NCBI GenBank assembly: GCA_019409045.1
Contig: DXVG01000113.1
Span: 1 to 6,209 of the forward strand
Direction of reading: 5' to 3'
Origin: Clostridiales bacterium
GTDB lineage: Bacteria; Bacillota; Clostridia; Christensenellales; Aristaeellaceae
Length of the DNA: 6,209 nt
Shown: positions 1-6,209 of the stretch, piece by piece
Numbering within the stretch: the stretch's first letter is position 1
How the letters are laid out: each line of letters opens with the position of its first letter
Translations under genes and position numbers: made by a program
Notes under the pieces: generated by a model
Told to the model about the DNA's origin: nothing
What the model saw: only the letters and a program-made list of their open reading frames with translations
Databases searched by the model: none

Positions 1-23
1 TCGGAGATGTGTATAAGAGACAG
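1..23. other. Nextera (Tn5) sequencing adapter remnant
   Basis: Bases 5-23 are exactly the 19-base Tn5 mosaic end used in Illumina Nextera libraries, AGATGTGTATAAGAGACAG. The four bases before it (TCGG) match the end of the read-2 tail of that adapter. This is untrimmed library sequence, not genome and not a natural transposon end. The genomic sequence begins at about base 24. Any promoter elements read from these bases are artefacts. Confidence 0.97.
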
Positions 24-32
24 GAATTCATA

Positions 33-38
33 TATAAT
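33..38 (+). promoter_or_regulatory. Possible -10 box of the kor-suc operon promoter
   Basis: A perfect TATAAT hexamer lies 47 bases before the korD ATG in an AT-rich patch that contrasts with the GC-rich operon. The matching -35 would fall near bases 10-16, which are adapter, so the promoter cannot be confirmed from this window. A small perfect inverted repeat, TGAAG-GGCA-CTTCA at 48-61, lies near the expected transcript start. It could be an operator or a weak leader hairpin, but is too short to weigh heavily. Confidence 0.4.
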
Positions 39-85
39 GTAGGCGTCTGAAGGGCACTTCATCGACCGTGACAAGGAGCGAGAAT

Positions 86-337
86 ATGTCGGATCGGGAA
101 GCGTTGCGCGTATACACAAACGCGCGGTGGTGCAAGGGATGCGGTATATGCGTGGAGTTCTGTCCAAAGGGCGTGCTGGGACTGGTAAAGCAGAAGGTGC
201 GGATATTGGAGCCTGAAAAGTGTACGCGATGCGGGCTGTGTGAGATGCGCTGTCCGGACTATGCGATCTGGCTCGACGTGGAGGATGTGGACTGGGGCGC
301 CGAGGGTGCGCGCGCGGGAGGAGGAGCGGCCAAATGA
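86..337 (+). CDS. korD: 2-oxoacid:ferredoxin oxidoreductase, delta (ferredoxin) subunit
   Basis: A small 83-residue 2x[4Fe-4S] ferredoxin that carries electrons out of the 2-oxoacid oxidoreductase complex in the cytoplasm. It has two CxxCxxCxxxCP cluster motifs, at residues 16-27 (C16, C19, C22, C26) and 46-57 (C46, C49, C52, C56), the pattern of the delta subunit of the KOR/VOR/POR family. I chose ATG 86 because AAGGAG at 73-78 sits 7 bases before it. An in-frame GTG at 68 would add six residues but would place this ribosome site inside the gene. The tail after residue 70 is rich in Gly, Ala and Arg and probably unstructured. The stop overlaps the korA start as ATGA, indicating translational coupling. 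As the first gene of the operon it is directly exposed to the truncated promoter region. The family is clear. The substrate named for the complex comes from the gene neighbourhood. Confidence 0.93.
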   Translation: MSDREALRVYTNARWCKGCGICVEFCPKGVLGLVKQKVRILEPEKCTRCGLCEMRCPDYAIWLDVEDVDWGAEGARAGGGAAK

Positions 338-1506
338 CGAACGCGGACGAGGCAAAGGGCGCTGCCGTCGAGCACAGGCGCGCGCTGTTGCAGGGAAACG
401 AAGCGGTTGTGGAGGGCGCGCTGGCGGCGGGCATGCGCTTTTTCGCGGGCTACCCGATCACGCCGTCCACCGAGATCGCGGAGGCCTGCGCGCTCAAGCT
501 GCCCCGCATGGGCGGAAAATTCATTCAAATGGAGGACGAGCTGGCGAGCATGGCCGCGGTCATCGGCGCGTCGGTGGCGGGCGTAAAGTCCATGACGGCC
601 ACCTCCGGGCCGGGCTTCTCGCTCAAGCAGGAGAACATAGGCTACGCGGCGCTGGCGGAGATCCCCTGCGTCGTCGTGGACGTGCAGCGTTCGGGGCCGT
701 CCACGGGGCTTCCCACATCGCCCTCGCAGGGGGACTACATGCAGGCGCGCTGGGGCACGCACGGCGACCATCCGGTGATCGCCATATCGCCCTGGAGCGT
801 GCAGGAGGCCTATTCGGAGACCATACGCTGCTTCAACCTCGCGGAGAAGTACCATGTGCCGGTGATACTGCTCATGGACGAGATCGTGGGCCACATGCGC
901 GAGGGCATCGAGCTGTACGCGCCGGAGGAGGTAAGCGTGTTCGACCGGCTGACCAAGGCGGACCCGGAGCAGGCTTCCATGCCCTACGACATCGTGCCCA
1001 GGGAGCGCGTGCCGCGCATAACGCCCTTTGGCGAGGGCGTGTTTTACAACATCACCGGCCTTGTACACGACAACTGGGGCTTTCCCACCAACTCCCCGGT
1101 CAAGGCCAACCGCCAGTGTACCCGCATCATGCAGAAGATCGAAAAAAACGTGGAGGACATTGAAAAGTACGAAAGCTGCATGCTCGAGGACGCGCAGGTG
1201 TGCGTTGTGTCCTTCGGCGGCACGGCGCGCAGCGCGCGCGCGGCGGTGGACATGGCGCGCGAGGACGAGTACCGCGTGGGCATGTTCCGCCCGGTGACGG
1301 TGTGGCCGTTCCCGGAGGAGGCGCTCTCGGCGATTTGCGATCAGGTGGAGCATATCATCGTGGCGGAGCTCAACTACGGGCAGATGAAGCTGGAGGTGGA
1401 GCGCGTGGCCGCGGGGCGCTGCGAGGTACACCACATCGGCAAGGTGAACGGAACCATTCTAAAGCCCGGCGAGATATACAAAAAGCTCCGGGAGGTGCTT
1501 CGATAA
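334..1506 (+). CDS. korA: 2-oxoacid:ferredoxin oxidoreductase, alpha subunit (probably 2-oxoglutarate)
   Basis: The 390-residue alpha subunit of a four-subunit 2-oxoacid:ferredoxin oxidoreductase. It supplies the pyrimidine-binding domain that works with KorB in TPP-dependent oxidative decarboxylation of a 2-oxoacid to acyl-CoA and CO2. Family signatures are GYPITPSTEIAE (residues 39-50), MEDELASM (66-73), TSGPGFSLKQE (90-100) and QRSGPSTGLPT (118-128). The C-terminal transketolase-like domain carries RPVTVWPFP (from 319) and ELNYGQM (345-351). GGGAGGAGGAG at 316-326 precedes the ATG by 7 bases. The start gives an N-terminal stretch of roughly 20 residues before the usual LLQGNEAVVEGAL opening, slightly longer than many homologues. 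The stop overlaps the korB start by one base (TAATG). Sequence motifs alone do not separate 2-oxoglutarate from branched-chain (vor) enzymes. The sucCD genes downstream favour 2-oxoglutarate. Confidence 0.94.
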   Translation: MTNADEAKGAAVEHRRALLQGNEAVVEGALAAGMRFFAGYPITPSTEIAEACALKLPRMGGKFIQMEDELASMAAVIGASVAGVKSMTATSGPGFSLKQENIGYAALAEIPCVVVDVQRSGPSTGLPTSPSQGDYMQARWGTHGDHPVIAISPWSVQEAYSETIRCFNLAEKYHVPVILLMDEIVGHMREGIELYAPEEVSVFDRLTKADPEQASMPYDIVPRERVPRITPFGEGVFYNITGLVHDNWGFPTNSPVKANRQCTRIMQKIEKNVEDIEKYESCMLEDAQVCVVSFGGTARSARAAVDMAREDEYRVGMFRPVTVWPFPEEALSAICDQVEHIIVAELNYGQMKLEVERVAAGRCEVHHIGKVNGTILKPGEIYKKLREVLR

Positions 1507-2330
1507 TGGCGAGCAGGCTGATTGAAACCTATATGCGAGAGGAGCGGCTGCCGCACATATGGTGCGCGGGCTGCGGGCACGGCATACTCATGCGCGACGT
1601 GGCCCTGGCGGTGGACAATCTCGCTCTGGATAAGAAGGACGTGGTGATCGTCTCGGGCATCGGCTGCTCGTCGCGCGCGGCGGGGTATATGAACTTTGAC
1701 ACGCTGCACACCACCCACGGCCGCGCCATTGCGTTCGCCACCGGCATCAAGATGGCCAAGCCGCGCCTGAAGGTGATCGTCATCACCGGCGACGGCGACG
1801 CGACGGCCATTGGCGGCAACCACTTAATCCACGCGGCGCGCCGCAACATCGACATGACGGTGGTGGTATTTAACAACAACATCTACGGCATGACCGGCGG
1901 GCAGTTTTCCCCGACCACGCCCATGGGCGAGTTTGCCACCACCGCGCCCTACGGGTGCATTGACCCGGACTTCGATATCCCCAGGCTCGCGCAGGCGGCG
2001 GGGGCGACCTACACCGCCCGCGGAACGGCCTATCATGTGCCGCAGACCGTCAAGCTCATCCAGGACGCCATTTCGCACGAGGGCTTTTCGGTGGTGGAGT
2101 GCGTGTCCGTGTGTCCCACCTACTACGGCCGCAAGAACAAAAAGGGCGACGCGGTAGAAATGCTCAAGTGGCAGCGGGACAACGCGATCCCGGTCGCGAA
2201 GGCGGAAACGATGACGCCACAGCAGCTCGAGGGCAAGCTCGTCTACGGCGAATTGTCGCGCTGCGAGCGGCCGGAGTACACAAAGGCATATGACAGGATC
2301 ATCGAGGCGGCGGGAGGTGCGAAGGCGTGA
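1506..2330 (+). CDS. korB: 2-oxoacid:ferredoxin oxidoreductase, beta (TPP-binding) subunit
   Basis: The 274-residue beta subunit, which binds thiamine diphosphate with Mg2+ and a [4Fe-4S] cluster and forms the catalytic core with KorA. WCAGCGHG at 19-26 gives C20 and C23. GIGCSSR at 51-57 gives C54, and CPTYYGRKN from C203 supplies the fourth Cys, matching the four-Cys cluster pattern of this family. GDGDATAIGGNH (95-106) followed by NNNIYGMTGGQ (123-133) is the TPP/Mg motif. Length is normal for KorB, and all expected residues are present. GGAGGTG at 1491-1497 lies 8 bases before the ATG. The gene overlaps korA by one base and korC by four (GTGA). The short beta subunit without an extra ferredoxin domain fits the separate korD. 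Product family is secure. Substrate is inferred. Confidence 0.95.
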   Translation: MASRLIETYMREERLPHIWCAGCGHGILMRDVALAVDNLALDKKDVVIVSGIGCSSRAAGYMNFDTLHTTHGRAIAFATGIKMAKPRLKVIVITGDGDATAIGGNHLIHAARRNIDMTVVVFNNNIYGMTGGQFSPTTPMGEFATTAPYGCIDPDFDIPRLAQAAGATYTARGTAYHVPQTVKLIQDAISHEGFSVVECVSVCPTYYGRKNKKGDAVEMLKWQRDNAIPVAKAETMTPQQLEGKLVYGELSRCERPEYTKAYDRIIEAAGGAKA

Positions 2331-2896
2331 GGGAACAGAACACGCGCTATGAGATGCGGTTTGCCGGTTCCGGCGGCCAGGGCGTCATACTATGCTCGAT
2401 CATACTCGCGGAGGCGGCCTTTCTGGCGGGCAAGAGGGTCGCGCAGAGCCAGTCCTACGGCCCGGAGGCGCGCGGCGGCCTGTGCCGCGCGGAGCTGGTG
2501 ATCGACCAGGGGGAGATCACCTATCCCAAGGTGACCAGGCCGGACTTCCTGATGGCGCTGACGCAGGCGTCGCTGGACAAGTTCGGGGCGAGCACCTCGG
2601 AGGACGCGCTGATCGTGATCGACAAATCGCTGCTCGAGCCGGACGATCTGGGCAGCTACAACGTGATCTCCCTGCCGATACTGCACACGGCCACGCGCGT
2701 GGTCGGCAAGCCCATGACGGCCAACATCGTGGCCGTGGGCGCGATCAACGAGCTTTTGCGCATCGCGCCGGAGGACGTGCTGCGCGAGGCGGTGAAGATG
2801 CACATCCCCAAGGGCACGGAGGAGATCAACATGCTCGCCCTCGAGGAGGGCGCGAAGCTGGGCGCGGCGGCGAAGTGGACCGTGACCCTGCCGTAG
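2327..2896 (+). CDS. korC: 2-oxoacid:ferredoxin oxidoreductase, gamma subunit
   Basis: The 189-residue gamma subunit (POR/KOR gamma domain), which completes the four-subunit enzyme and in this family contributes to CoA handling and subunit contacts. The N-terminal GSGGQGV (residues 14-20) and SYGPEARGG (43-51) are its hallmark motifs. TRPDFLMALTQASLDKF, beginning near residue 70, is also typical. The start is GTG at 2327. GGGAGGTG at 2312-2319 lies 7 bases before it, and the GTGA overlap with the korB stop supports coupled translation. No ATG fits better: the next Met codon, at residue 11, lies only just before the glycine-rich motif. The gene is followed by an 11-base gap to sucC that holds a ribosome site, so the two enzymes are expressed from one transcript. 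Confidence 0.93.
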   Translation: MREQNTRYEMRFAGSGGQGVILCSIILAEAAFLAGKRVAQSQSYGPEARGGLCRAELVIDQGEITYPKVTRPDFLMALTQASLDKFGASTSEDALIVIDKSLLEPDDLGSYNVISLPILHTATRVVGKPMTANIVAVGAINELLRIAPEDVLREAVKMHIPKGTEEINMLALEEGAKLGAAAKWTVTLP

Positions 2897-2907
2897 AGGA
2901 GGACGCG

Positions 2908-4076
2908 ATGAAGATACACGAATATCAGGCCGCGGAGCTGTTTAAGCAATACGGCGTCCCCGTGCCCGAGGGCGCGACGGCCACCACGCCGGAGGAGGCG
3001 CTTGCCGTCGCGCGCGCCCTGGGGAACGGGCCGTACGTCGTCAAGGCGCAGGTACACTCCGGCGGCCGCGGCAAGGCGGGCGGCGTCAAGTTCGCCGCCA
3101 CGCCGGAGGAGGCGCGCGAAAAGGCGGCGCAGATACTCGGCATGACGCTCGTCACCCGGCAGACAGGGCCGCAGGGCAGGCTGGTCCGCCGCGTGCTGGT
3201 CAACCGCGCGATGGAGATCCGGGGCGAGTACTACCTCTCCCTCACGGTGGACGCGGCGCGCGAGCGCGTGGTGATGATCGCCTCCGGCGCGGGCGGCATG
3301 GAGATCGAGGAGACGGCAAAGGAAGCCCCGGAAAAGATATTCACCATCGAGCTCGACCCGTTCCTGGGCATGACCGGCTATCAGGCGCGGGAGGCGGCTG
3401 GGCGGCTGGGCCTTACGCAGGCGCAGACCGGGCAGTTCGTCGCGCTGGCGCGGGGGCTGTATCGCCTGTTTGTCGAAAAGGACTGCTCGCTGGTGGAGAT
3501 CAACCCGCTGGCGGTGGACGGCGAGGGCAACCTCGTGGCCGCGGACGCGAAGGTCAACTTTGACGACAACGCGCTGTTCCGCCACCCGGACATACAGGCG
3601 CTGCGGGACGTGCACGAGGAGGAGCCGCGCGAGACGGAGGCGGCGAAGTTCGACCTCAACTACATCGGCCTCGACGGCGACATCGGCTGCATGGTCAACG
3701 GCGCGGGGCTGGCCATGGCCACCATGGACATCATACAGGCCTTCGGCGGAAGCCCGGCCAACTTCCTCGACGTGGGCGGCGGCGCTACGGCGGAAAAGGT
3801 GGCGGGCGCGTTCTCCATACTGCTTTCCGACAGCAAGGTCCGGTGCATATTCATCAACATATTCGGCGGCATCATGCGCTGCGACGTCATCGCCGAGGGC
3901 GTGGTGGAGGCTGCGCGCAAACTGGATGTAAAGGTGCCGCTGGTGGTGCGGCTGGAGGGCACGAACGCCGAGGCGGGCAAGCAGATACTCGCCGCGAGCG
4001 GCCTGAACATCACCGCGGCGGCGGACATGGCGGACGGCGCGCAAAAGGCCTGCCGCCTTGCAAGGGAGGCGGGCGC

Positions 4077-4080
<4 letters not shown>
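2908..4080 (+). CDS. sucC: Succinyl-CoA synthetase (ADP-forming), beta subunit
   Basis: The 390-residue beta subunit of succinate-CoA ligase, with the ATP-grasp domain that binds nucleotide and Mg2+. The heterodimer interconverts succinyl-CoA + ADP + Pi with succinate + ATP + CoA in the cytoplasm. It opens with the standard MKIHEYQAAELF, then KAQVHSGGRGKAGGVK (46-61) of the ATP-grasp fold. SLVEINPL places E197 and N199 at the same positions as the E. coli enzyme, and D213 matches its metal ligand. DGDIGCMVNGAGLAM (256-270), FLDVGGGA (286-293) and NIFGGIMRCD (317-326) mark the C-terminal CoA-ligase domain. E. coli SucC is 388 residues, so this is full length. GAGGAGG at 2896-2902 precedes the ATG by 5 bases. 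Related malate-CoA ligases (MtkA) look alike, but the kor genes upstream favour succinate. GTP versus ATP preference cannot be read safely. Confidence 0.94.
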
Positions 4081-4976
<896 letters not shown>

Positions 4977-4988
4977 GGCCACAAAACA

Positions 4989-5018
4989 GCGGCGGAGGCA
5001 TAAAACTGCCTCCGCCGC
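4989..5018 (+). terminator. Strong hairpin after sucD, likely terminator
   Basis: A perfect 12-base-pair stem, GCGGCGGAGGCA with TGCCTCCGCCGC, encloses the 6-base loop TAAAAC, 12 bases after the sucD stop. On the plus strand the stem is followed by GTGCCTTATCC, which has no real T run. On the minus strand it is followed by TGTTTTG. It may therefore act better as a terminator for minus-strand transcription, or in both directions. Its position says it ends the kor-suc transcript or protects its 3' end. Confidence 0.7.
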
Positions 5019-5019
5019 G

Positions 5020-5060
5020 TGCCTTATCCGCCCCTGCGCCTGCTCGGCGCGCGCATTGCG
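5020..5060. repeat. Imperfect direct repeat, copy 1 (possible ATPase 3'-end remnant)
   Basis: The segment from TGCCTTATCC to TCGGCGCGCGCA matches 5914-5950 at 32 of 37 aligned positions. The differences are four transitions and one single-base gap. With a further 9-base gap the match continues weakly into GCAT-GCG (to 5060 here, to 5964 in copy 2). Copy 2 covers the last codons and downstream bases of the metal ATPase gene, both read on the minus strand. Read that way, copy 1 shows Ala-Met-Arg-Ala-Pro, against Ala-Met-Arg-Ala-Leu-Arg-Ala-Pro-Lys-stop. Like copy 2 it directly follows a strong hairpin. Confidence 0.6.
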
Positions 5061-5068
5061 AAAGGAAA

Positions 5069-5176
5069 ATGATGAAAAGATTTATCTGTGGAATTGTTTG
5101 TGGAAAATGGATTATGAACGAAGCCATCGCTCCTATCGCCCGCGCTTCCTTCCCATCGAGCCATGGGAGTCGTTGA
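5069..5176 (+). CDS. Possible 35-residue small protein, uncertain
   Basis: A short open frame starting ATG-ATG with AAAGGAAA at 5061-5068 immediately before it. The second ATG (5072, giving 34 residues) has the better spacing. The start, MMKRFICGIVCGKWIM, is a basic then hydrophobic stretch like the beginning of a signal peptide or membrane segment. The rest (NEAIAPIARASF onward) has no recognisable fold. It lies in a lower-GC stretch between the sucD hairpin and the next promoter, and its stop codon falls within the -35 box of that promoter. It could be a real small membrane peptide, the leftover 5' end of a broken exported-protein gene, or chance. I do not recognise it. Confidence 0.25.
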   Translation: MMKRFICGIVCGKWIMNEAIAPIARASFPSSHGSR

Positions 5177-5202
5177 CAGCGCCGGAATCGGCATGGTAGA
5201 AT
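5173..5202 (+). promoter_or_regulatory. Sigma-70-type promoter with extended -10
   Basis: A consensus -35, TTGACA (5173-5178), is separated by 18 bases from TAGAAT (5197-5202), one mismatch from TATAAT. TG-G before the -10 (5194-5196) gives an extended -10 element. The expected transcript start is near 5209, about 78 bases before the ATG at 5287. It would drive the membrane-protein gene independently of the kor-suc operon. Confidence 0.6.
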
Positions 5203-5205
5203 GCA

Positions 5206-5244
5206 GGTGCGACGCATGGGGAAGCGCCCGTGCTCGTGCGCACC
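5206..5244 (+). promoter_or_regulatory. Compound inverted repeat in the leader of the membrane-protein gene
   Basis: An outer pair, GGTGCG (5206-5211) with CGCACC (5239-5244), encloses an inner 7-base-pair stem. The inner stem is GCATGGG (5214-5220) with CCCGTGC (5227-5233), contains one G-U pair and has the loop GAAGCG. The predicted transcript start (about 5209) falls in the outer left arm, so only the inner hairpin would be wholly in RNA. The outer arms could instead be an operator at the start site. No known riboswitch is recognised. Confidence 0.35.
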
Positions 5245-5274
5245 TTGACAACCGCCTATGCAGGGGTTTGGCAG

Positions 5275-5289
5275 AGAGGAGAAGAGATG
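5275..5289 (+). promoter_or_regulatory. Ribosome binding site and ATG in the wrong frame for the following gene
   Basis: AGAGGAG at 5275-5281 is 5 bases before ATG 5287-5289, the best start signal in this region. The frame it opens runs only 32 codons, ending at TGA 5382-5384. The long gene that follows is read one base later (from 5309). If one A of the AAAA run at 5296-5299 is ignored, the ATG reads straight into the long frame as MSFKDLALRWQPTLL. The signal therefore probably marks the true start of the downstream gene. Confidence 0.6.
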
Positions 5290-5308
5290 AGCTTTAAAAG
5301 ACTTAGCG

Positions 5309-5836
5309 TTGCGTTGGCAGCCTACTTTGCTGATAGGATTGTTTCTTCTGGCTTTGGGAAGCCATTATATCGGAACCCTGCGTGATGAGCCGATTGTGGT
5401 AAGTGGGACACTGCAAAAGGTCCGCTGGGAACCGATAGGGCGCAGAGATTATGGCCTGGATTTGTATGTGGACAGTCATGAGTACAATATCATTCGATAT
5501 AGCGCACTTAGCTACGCCGGAAGATTCAACTATGGGATTGAAGGCGATGGTATGGCAGAGGACGTCGAGATTCTGATGAGGCGGCTGCAGCGAAAGCTTG
5601 GCGAGGAGATCAGGCTCGAATATGCGCCTCTGACAGAGAACACAAAATTGGTCTTGCGTCTGACGATTGACGGCGAAGAATATATCGACGAGGACGAGGC
5701 GCGCAGAGACCACATCAGGCACGATGAAGTAGGACGCAATATGGCGATAATTCAATGCGTTATTACGTTGATAATATGGGTCATTGTGTTTATTCGAAAG
5801 TCACGAAAACAGAAGAAAGGCGGTCGGTCTTCATAA
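5309..5836 (+). CDS. Unrecognised membrane protein with two transmembrane segments; probable frame break at its start
   Basis: The intact frame gives 175 residues from a TTG with no good ribosome site. The likely real start is ATG 5287, with a one-base shift in the AAAA run at 5296-5299, which adds eight residues (MSFKDLAL). An N-terminal hydrophobic segment (about residues 7-22) is followed by about 120 mostly polar residues containing likely beta strands, for example VVSGTLQKVRW and YGLDLYVDSHEYNIIRY. A second membrane helix follows (about 146-162), then a Lys/Arg-rich tail. By the positive-inside rule the tail is cytoplasmic and the middle domain probably faces outside. The layout is like DUF3592-type proteins, but I cannot assign a family. 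The gene has visibly lower GC and more AT-ending codons than the operon or the ATPase, hinting at separate origin. It has its own promoter (5173-5202) and a hairpin after it (5874-5912). Confidence 0.72.
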   Translation: MRWQPTLLIGLFLLALGSHYIGTLRDEPIVVSGTLQKVRWEPIGRRDYGLDLYVDSHEYNIIRYSALSYAGRFNYGIEGDGMAEDVEILMRRLQRKLGEEIRLEYAPLTENTKLVLRLTIDGEEYIDEDEARRDHIRHDEVGRNMAIIQCVITLIIWVIVFIRKSRKQKKGGRSS

Positions 5837-5873
5837 TGTTTAGTCCGCTCGTCAAAAACGGTCGCAAAGCGAT

Positions 5874-5912
5874 GGGGCTGTGCAATAACGGTTGTTGTTA
5901 TTGCACAGCCCC
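5874..5912. terminator. Strong bidirectional hairpin between convergent genes
   Basis: A perfect 16-base-pair stem, GGGGCTGTGCAATAAC (5874-5889) with GTTATTGCACAGCCCC (5897-5912), has a 7-base loop GGTTGTT. It lies 37 bases after the membrane-protein stop on the plus strand and 21 bases beyond the ATPase stop on the minus strand, so it probably terminates both. Neither side carries a long T run next to the stem: TTGCCTT follows on plus, and a TTTTT occurs about 15 bases away on minus. Confidence 0.7.
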
Positions 5913-5913
5913 T

Positions 5914-5964
5914 TGCCTTATCCACCCCTATGCCTACTTCGGCGCGCGCAGCGCCCGCATGGCG
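5914..5964. repeat. Imperfect direct repeat, copy 2
   Basis: This is the partner of 5020-5060, in the same orientation and also just after a hairpin. Bases 5914-5950 carry the core match, with the ATPase stop codon (minus strand, 5934-5936) inside it. The weak extension to 5964 covers the last Ala-Met-Arg-Ala-Leu-Arg-Ala-Pro-Lys codons. As this copy is part of an intact gene end, it is likely the ancestral one. Confidence 0.6.
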
Positions 5965-6209
5965 TTGAGTATGGCGATCACCGACACGCCCACGTCGGCG
6001 AACACGGCCGCCCACATGGTGGCCACGCCAAACGCGCCCAGCACCATCACCAGCAGCTTCACCGCCAGCGCGAACACCACGTTCTGCCGCACAATGGCGC
6101 ACGTCTTGCGCGCGATGCGGATGGCGTCGGCCAGCTTGGAGGGCTTGTCGTCCATGAACACCACGTCGGCGGCCTCGATGGCCGCGTCCGAGCCCATGCC
6201 GCCCATGGC
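5934..6209 (-). CDS. Heavy-metal P1B-type ATPase (Zn/Cd/Pb efflux type), C-terminal part
   Basis: The last 91 codons of a cation-pumping ATPase that would use ATP to export Zn2+, Cd2+ or Pb2+ across the cytoplasmic membrane. The rest lies beyond the window on the minus strand. The fragment begins AMGGMGSDAAIEAADVVFM, the stretch just after the GDGINDAP hinge in this family, then DDKPSKLADAIRIARK leads into the final two membrane helices. K51 in FALAVKLLV and D72 in FADVGVSV correspond to the Lys and Asp of the metal site in ZntA/CadA-type pumps. Copper pumps instead carry other residues in these helices. The Met at 6206 is internal, not a start. The gene converges on the membrane-protein gene across the 5874-5912 hairpin. 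The name could be cadA, zntA or ziaA; the fragment does not decide. Confidence 0.93.
   Translation of the reverse strand, partial: AMGGMGSDAAIEAADVVFMDDKPSKLADAIRIARKTCAIVRQNVVFALAVKLLVMVLGAFGVATMWAAVFADVGVSVIAILNAMRALRAPK

Noticed and set aside
5..23. Natural Tn5 or IS50 mosaic end
   Set aside because: It is the engineered hyperactive mosaic end and is preceded by the Nextera read-2 bases at the exact contig edge, so it is a library artefact.
68..85. GTG 68 as the korD start
   Set aside because: The AAGGAG at 73-78 is correctly spaced for ATG 86 and would lie inside the gene if GTG 68 were used. The extra residues add no conserved sequence.
259..1434. Long minus-strand open frame (391 codons) opposite korA
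   Set aside because: Arg/Ala/His-rich translation with no motif, lying opposite a gene with clear family signatures. This is a normal shadow in GC-rich DNA.
5245..5273. Second TTGACA as another promoter before the membrane-protein gene
   Set aside because: At 17-18 bases downstream there is only TTGGCA or TGGCAG, which is a poor -10. The promoter at 5173-5202 is much better.
5293..5299. TTTAAAA as a classic -1 slippery heptamer
   Set aside because: It is not in the phase needed for -1 slippage from ATG 5287, and reaching the long frame needs +1 (or -2). Only +1 slippage or an indel is consistent.
4977..5913. CRISPR array, tRNA or insertion sequence with transposase
   Set aside because: There are only two repeat copies about 900 bases apart, no tRNA-like fold was recognised, and no transposase or integrase frame is present.

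Overview
This window looks like the edge of a metagenomic or draft contig from a GC-rich, anaerobic, fermentative bacterium. A clostridial (Firmicutes) lineage is my best guess. The ferredoxin-linked 2-oxoacid oxidoreductase implies an anaerobe, Shine-Dalgarno sites are strong (GGAGG type) before every gene, and ATA isoleucine codons are frequent despite the high GC. The lineage call is an inference from style and gene content, not a match. The first 23 bases are not genomic: they are the end of an Illumina Nextera (Tn5) read-2 adapter left on the contig.

Bases 86-4976 hold one tight plus-strand operon of six genes, korD-korA-korB-korC-sucC-sucD. They overlap by 4, 1 and 4 bases, then leave an 11-base gap, then overlap by 4, and each start has its own ribosome binding site. 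The first four encode a four-subunit 2-oxoacid:ferredoxin oxidoreductase: 2x[4Fe-4S] ferredoxin, alpha, TPP-binding beta and gamma subunits. The last two encode both subunits of ADP-forming succinyl-CoA synthetase. Together they would convert 2-oxoglutarate to succinate, giving CO2, reduced ferredoxin and ATP by substrate-level phosphorylation. Run backwards they give the reductive TCA steps. The presence of sucCD is the main reason for choosing 2-oxoglutarate over branched-chain 2-oxoacids. A TATAAT box at 33-38 may belong to the operon promoter, but its -35 region is lost under the adapter.

Bases 4977-5913 look different. They open and close with strong hairpins (4989-5018 and 5874-5912). 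Each hairpin is followed by an imperfect copy of the same ~37-base sequence (5020-5060 and 5914-5964), and the second copy overlaps the 3' end of the metal ATPase gene. Between them lie an uncertain 35-codon ORF, a good sigma-70-type promoter with an extended -10, a hairpin leader, and a lower-GC gene for an unrecognised protein with two membrane segments. That gene has a one-base frame break between its well-placed ATG (5287) and the rest of its reading frame (from 5309). The layout suggests a small inserted or rearranged segment between sucD and a convergent gene.

The minus-strand end (5934-6209) is the C-terminal 91 codons of a Zn/Cd/Pb-type P1B ATPase, cut by the window edge.
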